DNA of 64,000 nucleotides from Akanthomyces muscarius. Taxonomy: Eukaryota; Ascomycota; Sordariomycetes; Hypocreales; Cordycipitaceae. The stretch lies in contig NC_079244.1 in assembly GCF_028009165.1 (NCBI RefSeq), positions 3,410,001 through 3,474,000 on the forward strand. Reading direction: 5' to 3'. The first letter of the stretch is position 1. Each line of letters starts with the position of its first letter. The notes beneath the pieces are model-generated. The model had not been told where the DNA came from. It did no database searches and worked only from the letters and a program-made list of their open reading frames with translations. Of the stretch, positions 44,004-55,223 are shown piece by piece. Position numbers and translations under genes: made by a program.

Positions 44004-46004
44004 CTAATACTTGGACCGCACGCACCGAAACAACACCCTGAACACCGCCGTCAATATCCAAATGATGCACTTGAACATGCCCTTGGTGACCTTGATGCCC
44101 GCGCGCACCAAGAACGGCAGCTTGTCCTCCTTTTCCTTGTCCTTGCTCTTGTTCTTGCTCCGCGTCCGCACCCGTGCGCTGCCGCCCTTGGCAAGGCTGC
44201 CGTCCTGGCTCTCGAGATCGAGCTCAAATTCCTCCATCGGCCGCCGCGGCTGCTGCTTCTGCTTCCGATCGTCCTTGCGGACGACGCTCAGTCGGCTGAA
44301 GCGCCCGCTGCCCCGGCTATCACTGCGTGTCGCGGGCTCCGGTGGCGCGGGCGGCGGCTCAAACGTCTCCATGCCCGCGAGCGAGACAGCGCCGCCACCG
44401 CCGCCGCAGACGGGGCCGTTGCCGCTCCGCTCGTCGGAGGAGGCGACGATGAGGAGCGCGGCGACGGCCACATCGATGATGTAGTAGGCCTCGATGTGGG
44501 ACGCAACCGATGTGTCAATCTCGAGCCACCCCCCACCCGTGCCGTCGCGGGTGAGCTTGGCGAGATGCCGCGGGGACTCGTGGTGCTCGAGCGTGTACTC
44601 CACGCGTGACCACGCCGGGCACCGCTCGGCCGTGATGCAAAAGGGCGCGGCGAGGGCCGGGTGCACCAGGTAGTTGCTGGCGCTGTCCTCGTCCCAGACG
44701 AGCCGCGCGCACTCCCGCTCCGCCATGGCCACAAGGCTCGGCTCGTTGGCCCGCTCCAAGGCCATCTTGGTGGCGGGATCCGGCATGAGCAGCGCGACCA
44801 GCCCGTCGTTGGGAGGGTGCTTCCGGGACTCCTCCTCAATCGTGGTGTGCAGGACTTGCTGCCAGTGCTTGGACTCGGATTTCGGGGCCGGACCGCCGCC
44901 GCTGAGGCTCGGACTGGAGGACGAGGACGAGGCATCCACCTTGGGCGGCTTGTAGGTCTTGTTGGGGTCGTGGCGGGACAGCGAGACCAAGGCCGAGGCG
45001 GACGTGGGATCGACACGCAGACTGTAGAATGGCTGCGAGGCGGATGATAGGGTGTATACGGGAGCGTCCTTTAGCTGCGACAGCTTGAGACAGAAGACGC
45101 GGCCCTCGGACGGGGCCGCTTTCCAGCCGTTGGCCGCCTTCCAGAACGTCTTCAGCTGGTCGGTGGTGCTCGTCTTGGGAATCACGGGCGGGCTCAGCGT
45201 GGTGGTGCGTGTCGGTCCGCCGCGAGAGACGGCCGAAAAAGCAGCTGTGTCCTGCTGCTGGTGCCGTTGCGGTGGACTCCGCGGCGCTTGGTACTGCTCG
45301 GGCATCTCGGGCAGCGGCTCGGTCGTATACGCCTCGCCGATGGTGGTGCTCATGGCGTCGGGGTCGTAGTAGCTCTGGCGACTGATTACGGCCCGGGGGA
45401 TGTGGGAGGGGCTCAGCTGCGTCGGCCCGTAGGCCTGCTGGTCCAGAGACAGTTCCGGGTTATACGTCGGGAAGATGGACCGGAGCGGGGCGGGCGCCGC
45501 TCGGGACGACGACGATGACGGACCATCAAAGTCTAGAGGCGGCTTGGCGATGGAGCTGCGTGAGCGGACACTCCCGCTGCGGGCCGGCGTGTCTCTGCTG
45601 TGAAATGCTGTCTCTGAATGGCCAGACATGTCGGCGGCTTGCTGCGGCGAGGCGACGGAACTGGAGACGGGGTCGAACTGCAGAGGGGTATGGGCGGCTG
45701 CTCCTGGTCGAGGTGGTGGTGTCGTATGGTGCTGAGGCGGGGAGGATTGGGGAGAGTCCGAGTCCGAGGAGTGGTCGTGGGGCGGCGTATATAACCTTGA
45801 TTGCTGTTCCTGGTGAGCTTGCTGGAGGTGTTGCTGCTGCTCTTGTCGAGCCCGCTCGCGCGACGCCGAGCGCTTCGGCCGGGGGTTGGGGTGTAACCGG
45901 ATGACGGGCGGCGGCGGTCGTGAGACGTTTGGGTTGGGAAACAGCGAGAAGCTGTTGCTCTGAGCACCACCGGCCACCGGTTGTTGCTGCTGCTCTGCGG
46001 CCAT
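44004..46004 (-). CDS. Fungal 'acetylserotonin methyltransferase-like' protein, tail-anchored, no methyltransferase motifs
   Basis: One exon, 666 aa from the ATG at 46004 (the frame goes four codons further to a GTG). Residues 1-290 are disordered and Gln/Pro/Ser-rich. A conserved globular part begins near STTDQLKTFWKAANGWKAAP and includes PAWSRVEYTLEHHESPRHLAKLTRDGTGGGWLEIDTSVASHIEAYYIIDVAVAALLIVA-like family sequence (positions about 44700-44440). The C-terminal end, KGMFKCIIWILTAVFRVLFRC, is hydrophobic with flanking basics and fits a tail anchor. I recall this family being named acetylserotonin methyltransferase-like in fungal genomes, but no SAM-binding motif is visible and the name is probably a carry-over. 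Function unknown. GC-rich third positions produce long shadow frames on the other strand. Confidence 0.8.
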   Translation of the reverse strand: MAAEQQQQPVAGGAQSNSFSLFPNPNVSRPPPPVIRLHPNPRPKRSASRERARQEQQQHLQQAHQEQQSRLYTPPHDHSSDSDSPQSSPPQHHTTPPPRPGAAAHTPLQFDPVSSSVASPQQAADMSGHSETAFHSRDTPARSGSVRSRSSIAKPPLDFDGPSSSSSRAAPAPLRSIFPTYNPELSLDQQAYGPTQLSPSHIPRAVISRQSYYDPDAMSTTIGEAYTTEPLPEMPEQYQAPRSPPQRHQQQDTAAFSAVSRGGPTRTTTLSPPVIPKTSTTDQLKTFWKAANGWKAAPSEGRVFCLKLSQLKDAPVYTLSSASQPFYSLRVDPTSASALVSLSRHDPNKTYKPPKVDASSSSSSPSLSGGGPAPKSESKHWQQVLHTTIEEESRKHPPNDGLVALLMPDPATKMALERANEPSLVAMAERECARLVWDEDSASNYLVHPALAAPFCITAERCPAWSRVEYTLEHHESPRHLAKLTRDGTGGGWLEIDTSVASHIEAYYIIDVAVAALLIVASSDERSGNGPVCGGGGGAVSLAGMETFEPPPAPPEPATRSDSRGSGRFSRLSVVRKDDRKQKQQPRRPMEEFELDLESQDGSLAKGGSARVRTRSKNKSKDKEKEDKLPFLVRAGIKVTKGMFKCIIWILTAVFRVLFRCVRSKY

Positions 46005-47911
46005 TGTGCTTCCCACCGATTCTCTTCTTCGGTTCTTGGTTGTGGTGCAAAGGTGTAGTGCAATGCTAGGGTCGTGATTGTGTATATATCTCGGAATGAC
46101 GACGGAGGGGCTATTTTGGGTCGTGCAGCACAGGATTCGAAAAAAAGATAAAAATAGAAAGGAAGAAACGTCAAACGGTGAAATATATATGAACCTGCAT
46201 GCCTCGTGGCTTTTTCGTGTGACCCCGTCAATGCCTGCCTGTTTCCTATGTGCGGTGTTGCTGGTCCGATTGCCCCGCGGACCACAAGAACAAGCAAAGA
46301 GAAAGTAAACACAGCAAAACGGCGAGGGGATTCACAAGCCCGACGACATGCAAGAAAATGACGAAGAAGGGAAGTAGAGTGTGTGAGGCTACACAAGAGA
46401 TGATATAAGTCTGTACGCGCCGTACTGGGCCCCAAAGGACTCCGTTAGTTTAAACCCCATCTAGCTTCAACGCCTCTGGGCTGGTCTTTCTGGGGCGTCC
46501 CTACGGTCTAGCTTTTTTGCTCTTACCCGCCCAGCCCATCAAATGTCGTCCGCCGTCTTCGCAGGGTGGTGTGATTGGTACAAGGCCACCAAGTTAGCGT
46601 CCGAACGCTGCATGCTCTGCACACCACCACGGCAGTGGAAGCCCAGGGATGTGTGGGCGCTGTGGTGATCTATTCTTGTCTCTGGGAGTACCCCCCGAGG
46701 GGAGGGGGAGGCGAGGAGCCATTCAGCTCCCGGGATTTTAAGCGCCCAGCACCACATCCACCCACCCCCGGCTTGGGACGATCTGAGGTGGGCAGCGACG
46801 GGCCACTGAGCTTCCCGCGGGCACAACAATGGCCATTGTCGGGTGGAGAAGGGACCAGCCCATCGCTGACGATTTGTTGTCTCGTGTAACCAATCGCGAC
46901 AGCCCTGCTAGCGCCCGGCCATGTGGCTGGCAGGCTGCGACCCTGGGCTTGGGCCGGGACAGCGGCGCTATTGGGTCCAGGAGGGGCGGCTCGGTCACAC
47001 TGCTGAACTGGTAGCTCAGTAATCTGCAAGGGTGCATACAGTGTGCATCTTTTATTTCTAGTTCAAACGTTGTGTGGCAGACTCACAATTGTTCTGCGCT
47101 GCGAATATGACGAGACAAATGGGTCGGAGTCGAGTCCATGCTGTGGATAACACCCTGGCAATTGCCGCTGTCCATCGAAACACCTCATCAGACGGGAGGG
47201 TCAGTACAGACACGATGGTTTGCAACAGAACCCTGTCGATTGCTTGCTGTAGTTATGTAAGGGCAGCTGTTGGCGGGAGGGACCGCTTTGTCGCAAGGAG
47301 TCACAGACGTTGAGCTCATTTCTAAACTGCGACGTCTATGAGGAACTTGGGCTTCTGTAATTGCTAACAGCTACAGCACTGACGCCAATTGGCTTAATTC
47401 CGTCGTCGCGAGTATTTGGGCGGTGTGACAGCCGGCTTGGTACCTTTAATCGGCCTCCACCACAACGCAGGCTACTGCAAGACTGCAACCTTTCATATCT
47501 TCAGCCTCGAAACATATTGTAACAGTGGTGTCTTCATACTCTGTCTTATTCGCAGCCAGCAAGGGTTCTCCTGCATCACTTCTGCATGTAGTTGCGGCAT
47601 ATGTGATCATCTCTTGCTCGCTCCACCCAGTCATGTGGTGGCGCCTTCTCATTTATTATTAGAAACGAAAGACGGTCCTTGTAAAACCTTTATACTTCAA
47701 ACACTTTCATGTCGTGGAGATTCTGTGACAAAGTGGAAGTCATGTCCTTCAGGTGGCATCGAACACGTGACGGACGAGCAAGTCTTCTTCATAGCCTTGT
47801 ACTAGTTGACTAGGACCAGGCTCATTGAGGACATGGCACTAGCAAAGCTAACTGCGGCTTTGGCGATGCGTCGCAGGGGTGGCAGCAAGCACAATCGAAG
47901 ACAATTTGAGA
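46005..47911. other. Intergenic region, about 1.9 kb, no supported gene
   Basis: The divergent promoters of the tail-anchored protein gene and the Zn2Cys6 gene lie here. A GC-rich segment (46640-47010) gives overlapping short frames on both strands without domains. A 129-codon plus frame at 47416-47805 has no recognisable feature. Nothing further seen. Confidence 0.5.
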
Positions 47912-49565
47912 ATGAAGAAACAGGACCTTCAGGAGAGATCAATGGCAAGTGATCCTTTCAACCCGAGAATAATATCGCGCAAAAGACAATGGGCACCGAA
48001 AGTAAAGACTGGCTGCGCAAAATGCCGGTATGTGAGCCGGATAGCCGGAAGCTGTACTAGGCAACTAATTCATCACTAGATCTCGGCGCATCAAGTGCGA
48101 TGAAGCTAAACCATCATGCAAGCGATGCACCACCGCCCGCATCGCCTGCGACTTTGCCACTGCATCCCCAAAGACCAGCTTGGTCCCGAGTCTGACAGCC
48201 TCAGTATCGCCACTCCCGAGGAGGCCGACAGTAGACGAGCGCGAGCTAAATCATTTGTTCCGAACAAAACTCATACTTCACTGCTCGGATGAGTTCAACG
48301 AGGACCTGTGGAAAATTCACATCCCGCTCGCATCGCAGAGCCAAGCGCCCATCTGGCATGCCAGCATCGCCTTTGCGGCGTTGTGGCGGTACCAGATGGC
48401 CAAGTCGAGCAGCGACACGCTGTTCAGGCAGAAAATGTACGAGAATAGCCTGCGGCAGTATTCTTCAGCTCTGAATTGCGTCATTCAGCTCACTCGGAAG
48501 CCGGATCTGTCCATGACGGATAAGACTTCCATCCTGGTCGCCAATCTCTTGTTTTTACGCTGCAGCATGAACCGTGGCGATGCCAAGTCTGCCGAAGCCA
48601 TTATATCGAGCAGCGTGCGGCTGGTCCATCACTGGAATGTGTGGGACGGCGACGCCTCCCCCACGCCGATACCGACCAATTTGGTCGTGCTCTTCTTTTC
48701 CAAAGTTGGGCGATTCCTGCAACAGTCTCTCCTGACATCGGGACATTCGCCCTGGCAGTGGGAAAAGGGCCTGGCGGCTCTCCAACCGCAACCTTTCGCA
48801 TCCTGTACCGATGCCTGTCTTGAGCTGGAAATGCTCTGGACTGGGGTTCGAGCTGTCGTCGAGGAGCTGCCCTTGCAGCCGACTGCGAAGCAGGTTGCCC
48901 GAGCCTATGAGTCGCAATCGCGATTTCGCGACGCTTTTGATGCGTGGGATGGCAAGTTTCAGATTTTCCAGAAGCAACCGCATATTGCAAAGCACAACCA
49001 CACCAGGCTTGTGGCTCTACTTGTGCGCAAAATTCTTGTCCACATTATAATTAGTGTCGATGTTGGCCGTTTAGAGGCAAGTTGGGATGAGTTTTATCCC
49101 GGTTTCGAGCGTGCAACTCTTCTCGCCGAGTCGGTGCTTGTAGGCGGCGCAATGAACAAAAACAAGACAGTATTTGCACCAATGCTGGCCAAGTCCCTGC
49201 ACTTCATGGCCAGAGTCTGCCGCCACCCGCGTCTTCGTCGCCGCATTGTCGACTTGCTGCGGCCGCAGCTGAGCATGGTGCGACTTCTGAAGGTGGACGA
49301 AGACTACTCGCCGACGCAGATTCAAGAGACCATCATGGCGGTGGAGGAAAGCGGGTGGACCATGATCAAGATTGGCAGGCCAGAATGCAACTGCCTGATG
49401 GAGTGTGTGCCGGAGGTCTATATATGTAGTAATCATCGGGTGGTGGCGGTGGATGTAAATCTGCGACGTGGCAAAGCCAGCGAGCTGTGCCTGAGGACTC
49501 GTGCCGATGTGGTGAACAAGAGGCCGGGCCACATTGTGTTTGTCGCTGCACCGATCTTGCTATAG
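47912..49565 (+). CDS. Zn2Cys6 fungal transcription factor
   Basis: Two exons, 47912-48027 and 48080-49565 (52 nt intron), encode 533 aa. The binuclear cluster has Cys35, Cys38, Cys45, Cys52, Cys55 and Cys62 with spacing CX2CX6CX6CX2CX6C, and the intron splits the arginine just after the second cysteine, a position shared by many fungal members. The following basic RSRRIK is the DNA-contact loop. The C-terminal region (WHASIAFAALWRYQM, then helical segments to about residue 480) looks like the fungal-specific transcription factor domain 2 (PF11951 type). The target and pathway are unknown; no biosynthetic cluster adjoins it. An alternative start at 47942 (MASDPF) would shorten it by ten residues. 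Confidence 0.92.
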
Positions 49566-50014
49566 GGTTATAGAATCCTGGGTTATAAAGAAGTCCTGTA
49601 GAAGTAATGTGTAATGAAAACTGGATGGTATCTCGAGATTCAGTGACGGAGGACGGGAGCAGACTCCTTTGAAGAGGGCACAGACAACGCTCGAAGTTGC
49701 AGAGTGTTAAGTACCTCGGAGGTCATCATCATCGCAGTTCATCTCATCAAGGATTGTGGTGCGAATAAGAAATTCGTTCTATTTTGTACAGGTGGAGTAG
49801 TTTCAGTAAAGCTGTGTATATGCCATATACCACAAGTAATAAGCAGTCCGCAGCATCATTCTGCATTGGAGCAGAAAGGTGCGTGGAAATCAAGATATCA
49901 AACGCCAGACAAATGCGAAGTGCCCACTCCATCTTCGTTCCCATGATACATGTACAAATACAGTTCCCCCGTCCTTCAAAGCGTTTCGCCCCCTTGCATT
50001 CCACCCCCCCATCC
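49566..50014. other. Convergent intergenic region
   Basis: About 450 bases between the Zn2Cys6 gene and the CMC1 stop. No coding frame; poly-C at about 50003-50010. Confidence 0.5.
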
Positions 50015-50588
50015 CTATCGGTTGCCGTCAAGCGGACGGTCCTTGGCGGGCATGCCGCCAATCCTCTCTTGCAGCTTGACGCCCTTCTTCTCGGCGTCCC
50101 TTTGTCGCGACAGCCGCACGTCTTCCGGCAAGCCCCACCAGTCGTGCATAAACTCCTCCTGGGCGGCGGCCACCTTGGTCTTGACCTCGCGCTGGCGTTG
50201 GCGCTCCAAGCGCATCGCGAACCACTCTTCGCGTGCGGCGTCGTACTCGGCCGGGTTGGCGTGCAGCTTCATGCAGCTGTTCATGCCGCGGTGCTCGGCG
50301 CGGCAGGCAAAGGAGACGGTGAATGTGCGGCCGAGGGCGCAGGCGGCAAACGCTAGCAAAAAGAGAAAAAGTCAGTAGGAGAGTCAAGAAGGGGGCGGGC
50401 GGTCGGGTGAAGAGCATTGAGGGAAGGGGCTAACCTTTGATCTCGTCGGCGCATTGCTTGCGGACGCGGGCATAGTAAATGTCGCGCACCTGTGACTCTT
50501 GCGACGCGGACAACGGCAGGGGATTGCGTGAAGGGACCCCTAGCCGCTCGGGCGGTGGCGTGGGCACATCGGAGGCTTGACCAGCCAT
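50015..50588 (-). CDS. CMC1: Mitochondrial twin-CX9C protein, Cmc1 family (COX assembly)
   Basis: Two exons, 50588-50435 and 50352-50015, with an 82 nt intron, encode 163 aa. The twin CX9C motif is exact: Cys46-X9-Cys56 and Cys68-X9-Cys78, the second with the family pattern CRAEHRGMNSC. The rest, NPAEYDAAREEWFAMR and EFMHDWWGLPEDVR, matches the Cmc1 family (PF08583). Such proteins are imported by Mia40 into the intermembrane space and assist cytochrome c oxidase assembly, in yeast through Cox1 and copper delivery. Another ATG 12 nt upstream (50600) is in frame but has a weaker context than GCTGCCATGG at 50588. The intron falls between Lys51 and Ala52 inside the first CX9C. Confidence 0.92.
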
Positions 50589-50600
50589 GGCAGCGGCCAT

Positions 50601-51427
50601 AAGAGGGCTATGATCCGAGACGATATTGGGCTGTCGTCGAGGTTTGCGGAATCGAACGGGGTGCGACGCCGTGGAGGTCCGAGGGTGCGAATTGATGTGC
50701 TGGTACTGCCAATGAAAGGACTGGAAGCAATCGAGTGGCTATTTTGACGCCTCGAAACTGTTTTGAGTACCAGAAATTGCCTGTCGCGAGAGGCAATTCG
50801 TCCTTGGCTGCTTCGCCGTGCGCCGTTACGCGAACCAGTATAGGAAGCTTTGTCTCGACTGCAACATGGCGAGGTTGGGCGGCAGTATTTTTCACACCGC
50901 CTGCCGCATTTGCACCACTGTTCAAATCACACCAGACGACTTGTGACCGTTTCAACTCTTTTTGACTTGGACGTTTCGGGAAGTTCCTTTTTTTTTTTTC
51001 CCCATATCATATCTGCTTCGTTTTCAATGGGCTAGGTGGCTGCCGTCATCTGACTACGGCTGAGCGCCATGCTCTGGGCGCCTAGCATGAGTGCGGTGTG
51101 AGGCTGAACTCAACACTTCAGCCCAGCTCGGGCGCCTCCCGGTATACTTGTGCTGGAGAGAGGAACGGCATCATTACCATGACTTTGTTTCAGAGCTGCG
51201 TACTTTCCCAAATATAATAATTAACTACTGCGTGAAACGATATTGGATATTATAAGTGCATAATTAGACTCGCAAAGTGGTATCAAAGTAGCCGTCGCCC
51301 CGGTCGTCAGAGTAATCCCAGTCTATGTCATAACCTCACACCCTCAACCCCGAATACACCCAATATCAATTAAACCCCGTTGTGACTGTTCATGCCGATT
51401 GGTCCGCTTTTAAAAACGCCTAGACAT
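50601..51427. other. Intergenic region between CMC1 and the MARVEL gene
   Basis: About 830 bases. A poly-T stretch (about 50987-51000) and an AT-rich segment (51190-51290) are present. No gene was recognised; frames at 50735-51035 lack coding character. Confidence 0.5.
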
Positions 51428-52427
51428 TTACTGGTGGTGCTGCTGGGGAGAAATCTGGTTGGGGTCGTTGGAGTATTGCTGCAGAGGCTGCTGGTGGTGC
51501 GCCTGGGTCTCTACCGGCTGCTGGTACTCCGCGCCAGGCTGGGGGGTATGGTACTGCGCCTGGGCTTCGGCAGGCTGCTGGGGGTACTGAGGATACGCCT
51601 GCTGCTGCGGCTGGCCGGCGTAGTCAGGCTGGACGTGCTGCTGCTGCTGGCCGGCGTACTCGGGCTGGACGTGTTGCTGGGGTTGCTGGGTCTGCTGGCC
51701 CTGGATCTTCTGCTCCTCCATGTTGTGGCCGGCGGTGGTAGTGCTGGAAGAACCTAGGGTGAAGCGACCATCCTTGCGGCCATGCAGGAACTGCATAATG
51801 GTCCAGACAAAGGTGACAATGAAGAGAACCCTATAAAAAGTATAAGTATGGGACCAATATGGCAGTCATGGTGGTGCACGGCTACTTACCAGACGACAGC
51901 GCCAAGGGCGGCAACACCAGCGAGGAGGCCGCTCAGAGTCGACCAGGTCATAGCGCGGCGCTCAATCGAGCGCTTCTTGTAATCGTAGCAGATGCCGTTG
52001 TAGCAGACGGTGCCACCTCGGCTGCTGCCTCCGCCAATGTCTCCAAGAGCGGCGCGGCGAGCAGCGTTCAGAGCCCATGTCGACAGCCAGATGATAATCA
52101 TGAAAGCATCCAGGACGATGACGGCGTAGATGCTGTAAAGGAGGTTGGCAGCATGAACCTTTTCGGTGACGAGGATGTAGGCGACAACGGCCCAGGTGAA
52201 GACGGCCTGGCGAGCGTGTTAGTGTGGGGTGTTGGACGGTAGGGAACCCTTGAAAAGTCACGTACAGCGGCAATAGCCAGGCTGGGAGCGTCAAAGAGGG
52301 CGTACTCGGACCAGGCGGCGGCCATGCCCAGAACGACAATCGAAAGAACAACCTGGGCGATGCGGATACCGAACACCCACACCGGGGTGACGAGTGTCTT
52401 TTGGGCGTTGACAGCGCGGCTCTCCAT
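51428..52427 (-). CDS. MARVEL-domain membrane protein with Gln/Pro-rich tail
   Basis: Three exons, 52427-52266, 52206-51890 and 51830-51428, with two 59 nt introns, encode 293 aa. Four hydrophobic segments (starting about VWVFGIRIAQVVLSIVVLG, AVFTWAVVAYILV, LYSIYAVIVLDAFMIIIW and AMTWSTLSGLLAGVAALGAVVW/VLFIVTFVWTI) with a short loop RSIERRAM fit the MARVEL fold. After the last segment lies a cytosolic tail of about 120 residues with three EYAGQ/DYAGQ-type repeats and many Gln. MARVEL proteins organise membrane apposition and are common in fungal eisosome or plasma-membrane domains (Nce102/Sur7 relatives); an eisosome role is possible but unproven. Confidence 0.88.
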
Positions 52428-54574
52428 TGTAACGTGATTAGGAGAAATCGATGATGAGATGGGTAGGTAGTATTATTAGGTGCGTTATTCGGTAAAGAGG
52501 AAAACCTGTAGTTGGGAATCTGGGTATCTTGGGAACTGAAAAGGAAAGTAGTTGTTTCTCTCAAAGTGTTGCGACGACGGGGAGAAGTGGGAAGCTGAAG
52601 CTGGGGAGCTGAAGATCTTATATGAGCAAAGTAGCTGCCAAGCTCGTCCCGTGCCCGGTAGGGCCAAAGAGCACAAAGAAAGAAAAAAATCTCTGTGCGA
52701 GGGCGGAGCTTTCCAGGAGCCCGCACCCCCCCATGTCTCTCATCTGGCTCAGAAGCCTCCCATTTGCCTTGTAAGCCCAAGGCTGAATTTATCCCGGCTG
52801 TCATTCTTAGGTCCAAAACGGCTGCCGGCAGGGGAGGGGAGGGATCCACGCACCTCACAGCTTATTAGTTGGCTCGTGCCAGCGCGGCGCCCTATTCTTT
52901 TCGATTTCGCCCATTCAGCCGCACTGGGGCGTCCAAGGGAGCAGCAGCGTCTGGGATTAAGATATGGGTCAGTGGCCAGCCCATGACAGGTTGCCTTTGG
53001 GCGCTCAAAGCTGCTCAGCTCCAAGAGCTGCCGGCGGTGTCTATTTCCCTGTCCAAGGCTAGTGCAGTTTCTGGCGTGTCGCACATCATTTGCCTGGCAG
53101 GGCAGGGGTTGTCGTGGTGCTCCGGCGGCTGCGGAATTGGGTTCGTCGCTGAGACACGCATTCGTGTTTACCAAAAGATGAAGCTAAAGTGTATGCAACC
53201 TGCTGGACAATACTCTGTGTGCGATGCCTCTTTCAGGAAGGAGAAGGGGCTTCGCATCGAAATCTGGTGATGGCTTTGTCAGGAAACGAAAACAGTAATT
53301 GGCGTTTTATGGGAGTTTCGGTTTAAGAAAGCTGCGGGCAACAATGTCGCTGTCCGCGGACGACATGCAAACCAGTGGCGGAGCGCATGCAATCAATGTA
53401 CACCATCTCGCAGCTTATGAGACACAGAACTGCACCGATGAGCATACGCACATCAACGAGGAGATATAGCTAGCCGCAATTTTGCCGTTTAATGATGCAC
53501 AGATGCGGAAATAGTAGTGCACAAGAGGGACATTGTGCTATTGTGCCCTGAAGTACCAGGCAGTGTCTGTATACCTGACTCTGCATCAGCTGGTTGACAG
53601 CGCTTCACGGGATGCTTCCGCCCGAAACAGCTCTGGCAGCTTGCCCATCGGGGCTACTCGTACTCAGCAGCTCTACTGTGGCTCCCAAGAGAGGGACCGG
53701 GCGGACAACATCGTCTTCTGAACAAATCAGGCAACTTGGTCCAATTTCGTGGCTGCGCTAGCCCACCCGCTGTAAGCCTTGTGAGTGCCGAAGCCGGCAG
53801 AAGGAGGCTGTGTGCACGATGGCACCACAGCGACGGGTGCAGGTGGCTGCATGGCGATGAAACAGGAACCTGTGCAGCCGGAGGCCGCTATTTCTACCTA
53901 CCAAAAGGTTTCTCTGGGTTGAAGAAAAAAAAAAGAGTATTGGCTTGCATGGCTTCGTTGGATGCTCTTCAGTATTTCGTCCGTTGAATATGGTGCTGAT
54001 CGCTGTCGGGCTGATTGCCCATTTCTAAACGGGACTGGTGGACCGGTCGGGCTGGATGCTGCCCTTTAAAATGTGGAATGCGCCTTCAGCCGCACGTATT
54101 CTGCTACTTAATTCAACTGTCTGATGTTTCACATCGGGGTCGCGATTCCACACCTTCTGCTGCGCGTGGTGCAAGAAATTGGCTTTTTTCTCTCAAATAC
54201 TTCCAAATGCTTCAAAATACAACCGGACGGCCATGCGATGAATAATACCCAATCATAAAGGAGACAAGTTTTCAACAAACAAAGGTCCTTGCGGTTGCGA
54301 ATGACACTGCTGTACGTCAGTGATGGTGTAAGTACACCGAACATTGTACAACAACGTGCTCTGGTCACGACGGATAGGTGAATCACTTGGAAGCAAAGCG
54401 CTCATTTGTGATTGTGCGTCGATGCTGTAACGTATATATTTCGCAAATGGTTGAGGAATGTATCAAATCATGTGCTCCCTTTTGCCACGTCCAAATTTGA
54501 TCAAATCCCATCCTGCTCATTGAAACACTTAGCCTCTCTGGCGTCCATCATCCACGAGAACAGGAGCGACAGAC
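52428..54574. other. Intergenic region, about 2.1 kb, no supported gene
   Basis: The promoter side of the MARVEL gene is at the left. Short frames on both strands have no domain. An A-run (about 53923-53933) and CAACCGGACGGCCATGCGATG near 54220-54240 are the only notable local features. Nothing else recognised. Confidence 0.5.
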
Positions 54575-54928
54575 ATGTGTCGCTCAATCAAACAGTTAGG
54601 AACGTGTGGGCACTGGGTGGAAGAGCAGTTTCGACAAGAGCCCGACCACAAGGACCCAAATTGCTCGTGGGCAAAAGCAGCGGCCCGAGGGGACATGAAC
54701 TTCCGGAGATGCTCTGTCGTGAAGGAAATCGTCGAATACATAGACGGCGTCTGCTCGAAACCGGCATGCTGGGTCGACGGGCTGCTGCAGCAGCCGAATG
54801 GCTGGCGTTGCTGTTGCTGTGGTCGAGTCCGCAAACGAGGAAGAAAGGCTTGCAAGTCCCCTTGTCCTCACAAGCCATGCCGGAGTTGTTACCCCTGTCA
54901 GCGCTATGATAATCGCGGCATTCGATAA
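54575..54928 (+). CDS. Small Cys-rich fungal protein (MC...CGH family), hypothetical
   Basis: A single exon of 117 aa begins at an ATG in an AGACATGTG context. It starts MCRSIKQLGTCGHWVEE, a pattern I recognise from many short fungal hypothetical proteins that begin MC followed by CGH. It contains 17 cysteines, clustered in NGWRCCCCGRVRKRG and KSPCPHKPCRSCYPC, with no signal peptide, so it is probably intracellular and metal-binding rather than a secreted effector. The central VVKEIVEYIDGVCSK looks helical. Function unknown. No intron is needed. The neighbours (MARVEL gene and xylitol dehydrogenase) give no functional hint. Confidence 0.72.
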   Translation: MCRSIKQLGTCGHWVEEQFRQEPDHKDPNCSWAKAAARGDMNFRRCSVVKEIVEYIDGVCSKPACWVDGLLQQPNGWRCCCCGRVRKRGRKACKSPCPHKPCRSCYPCQRYDNRGIR

Positions 54929-55223
54929 TTGGTGCGCATGGACACGCTACGCCTGCAAGATTCGTCAAACGACTAGTCGACACATGTGCAAGAGCCCGAT
55001 TTCTTGGTAGCAGCTAGTATAGTTGCAGCTTAGTATCAAAAGGTAGCCTGTCAAGCATCTCTCATATTCTTCAATTTTTTACATGGCTGATCCTGAACAT
55101 TTACATGATCTGCGAGGCCAGGAGTCGCGCACCCGGATGGTCACGAAAAGGCATTATGTGACACAATTATCCATTTACTTTAACACCCTTCTCTCACTTC
55201 CCTTTTTACACTAATCATTATGC

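Noticed and set aside
46575..47030. GC-rich overlapping frames on both strands
   Set aside because: Mirror frames in GC-rich sequence, no conservation signal or splice sites; likely promoter sequence.
54412..54909. 165-codon plus frame overlapping the Cys-rich gene in another frame
   Set aside because: The 117-codon frame begins with the MC..CGH pattern and has the Cys clusters; the longer frame lacks any feature and starts at a non-ATG codon.
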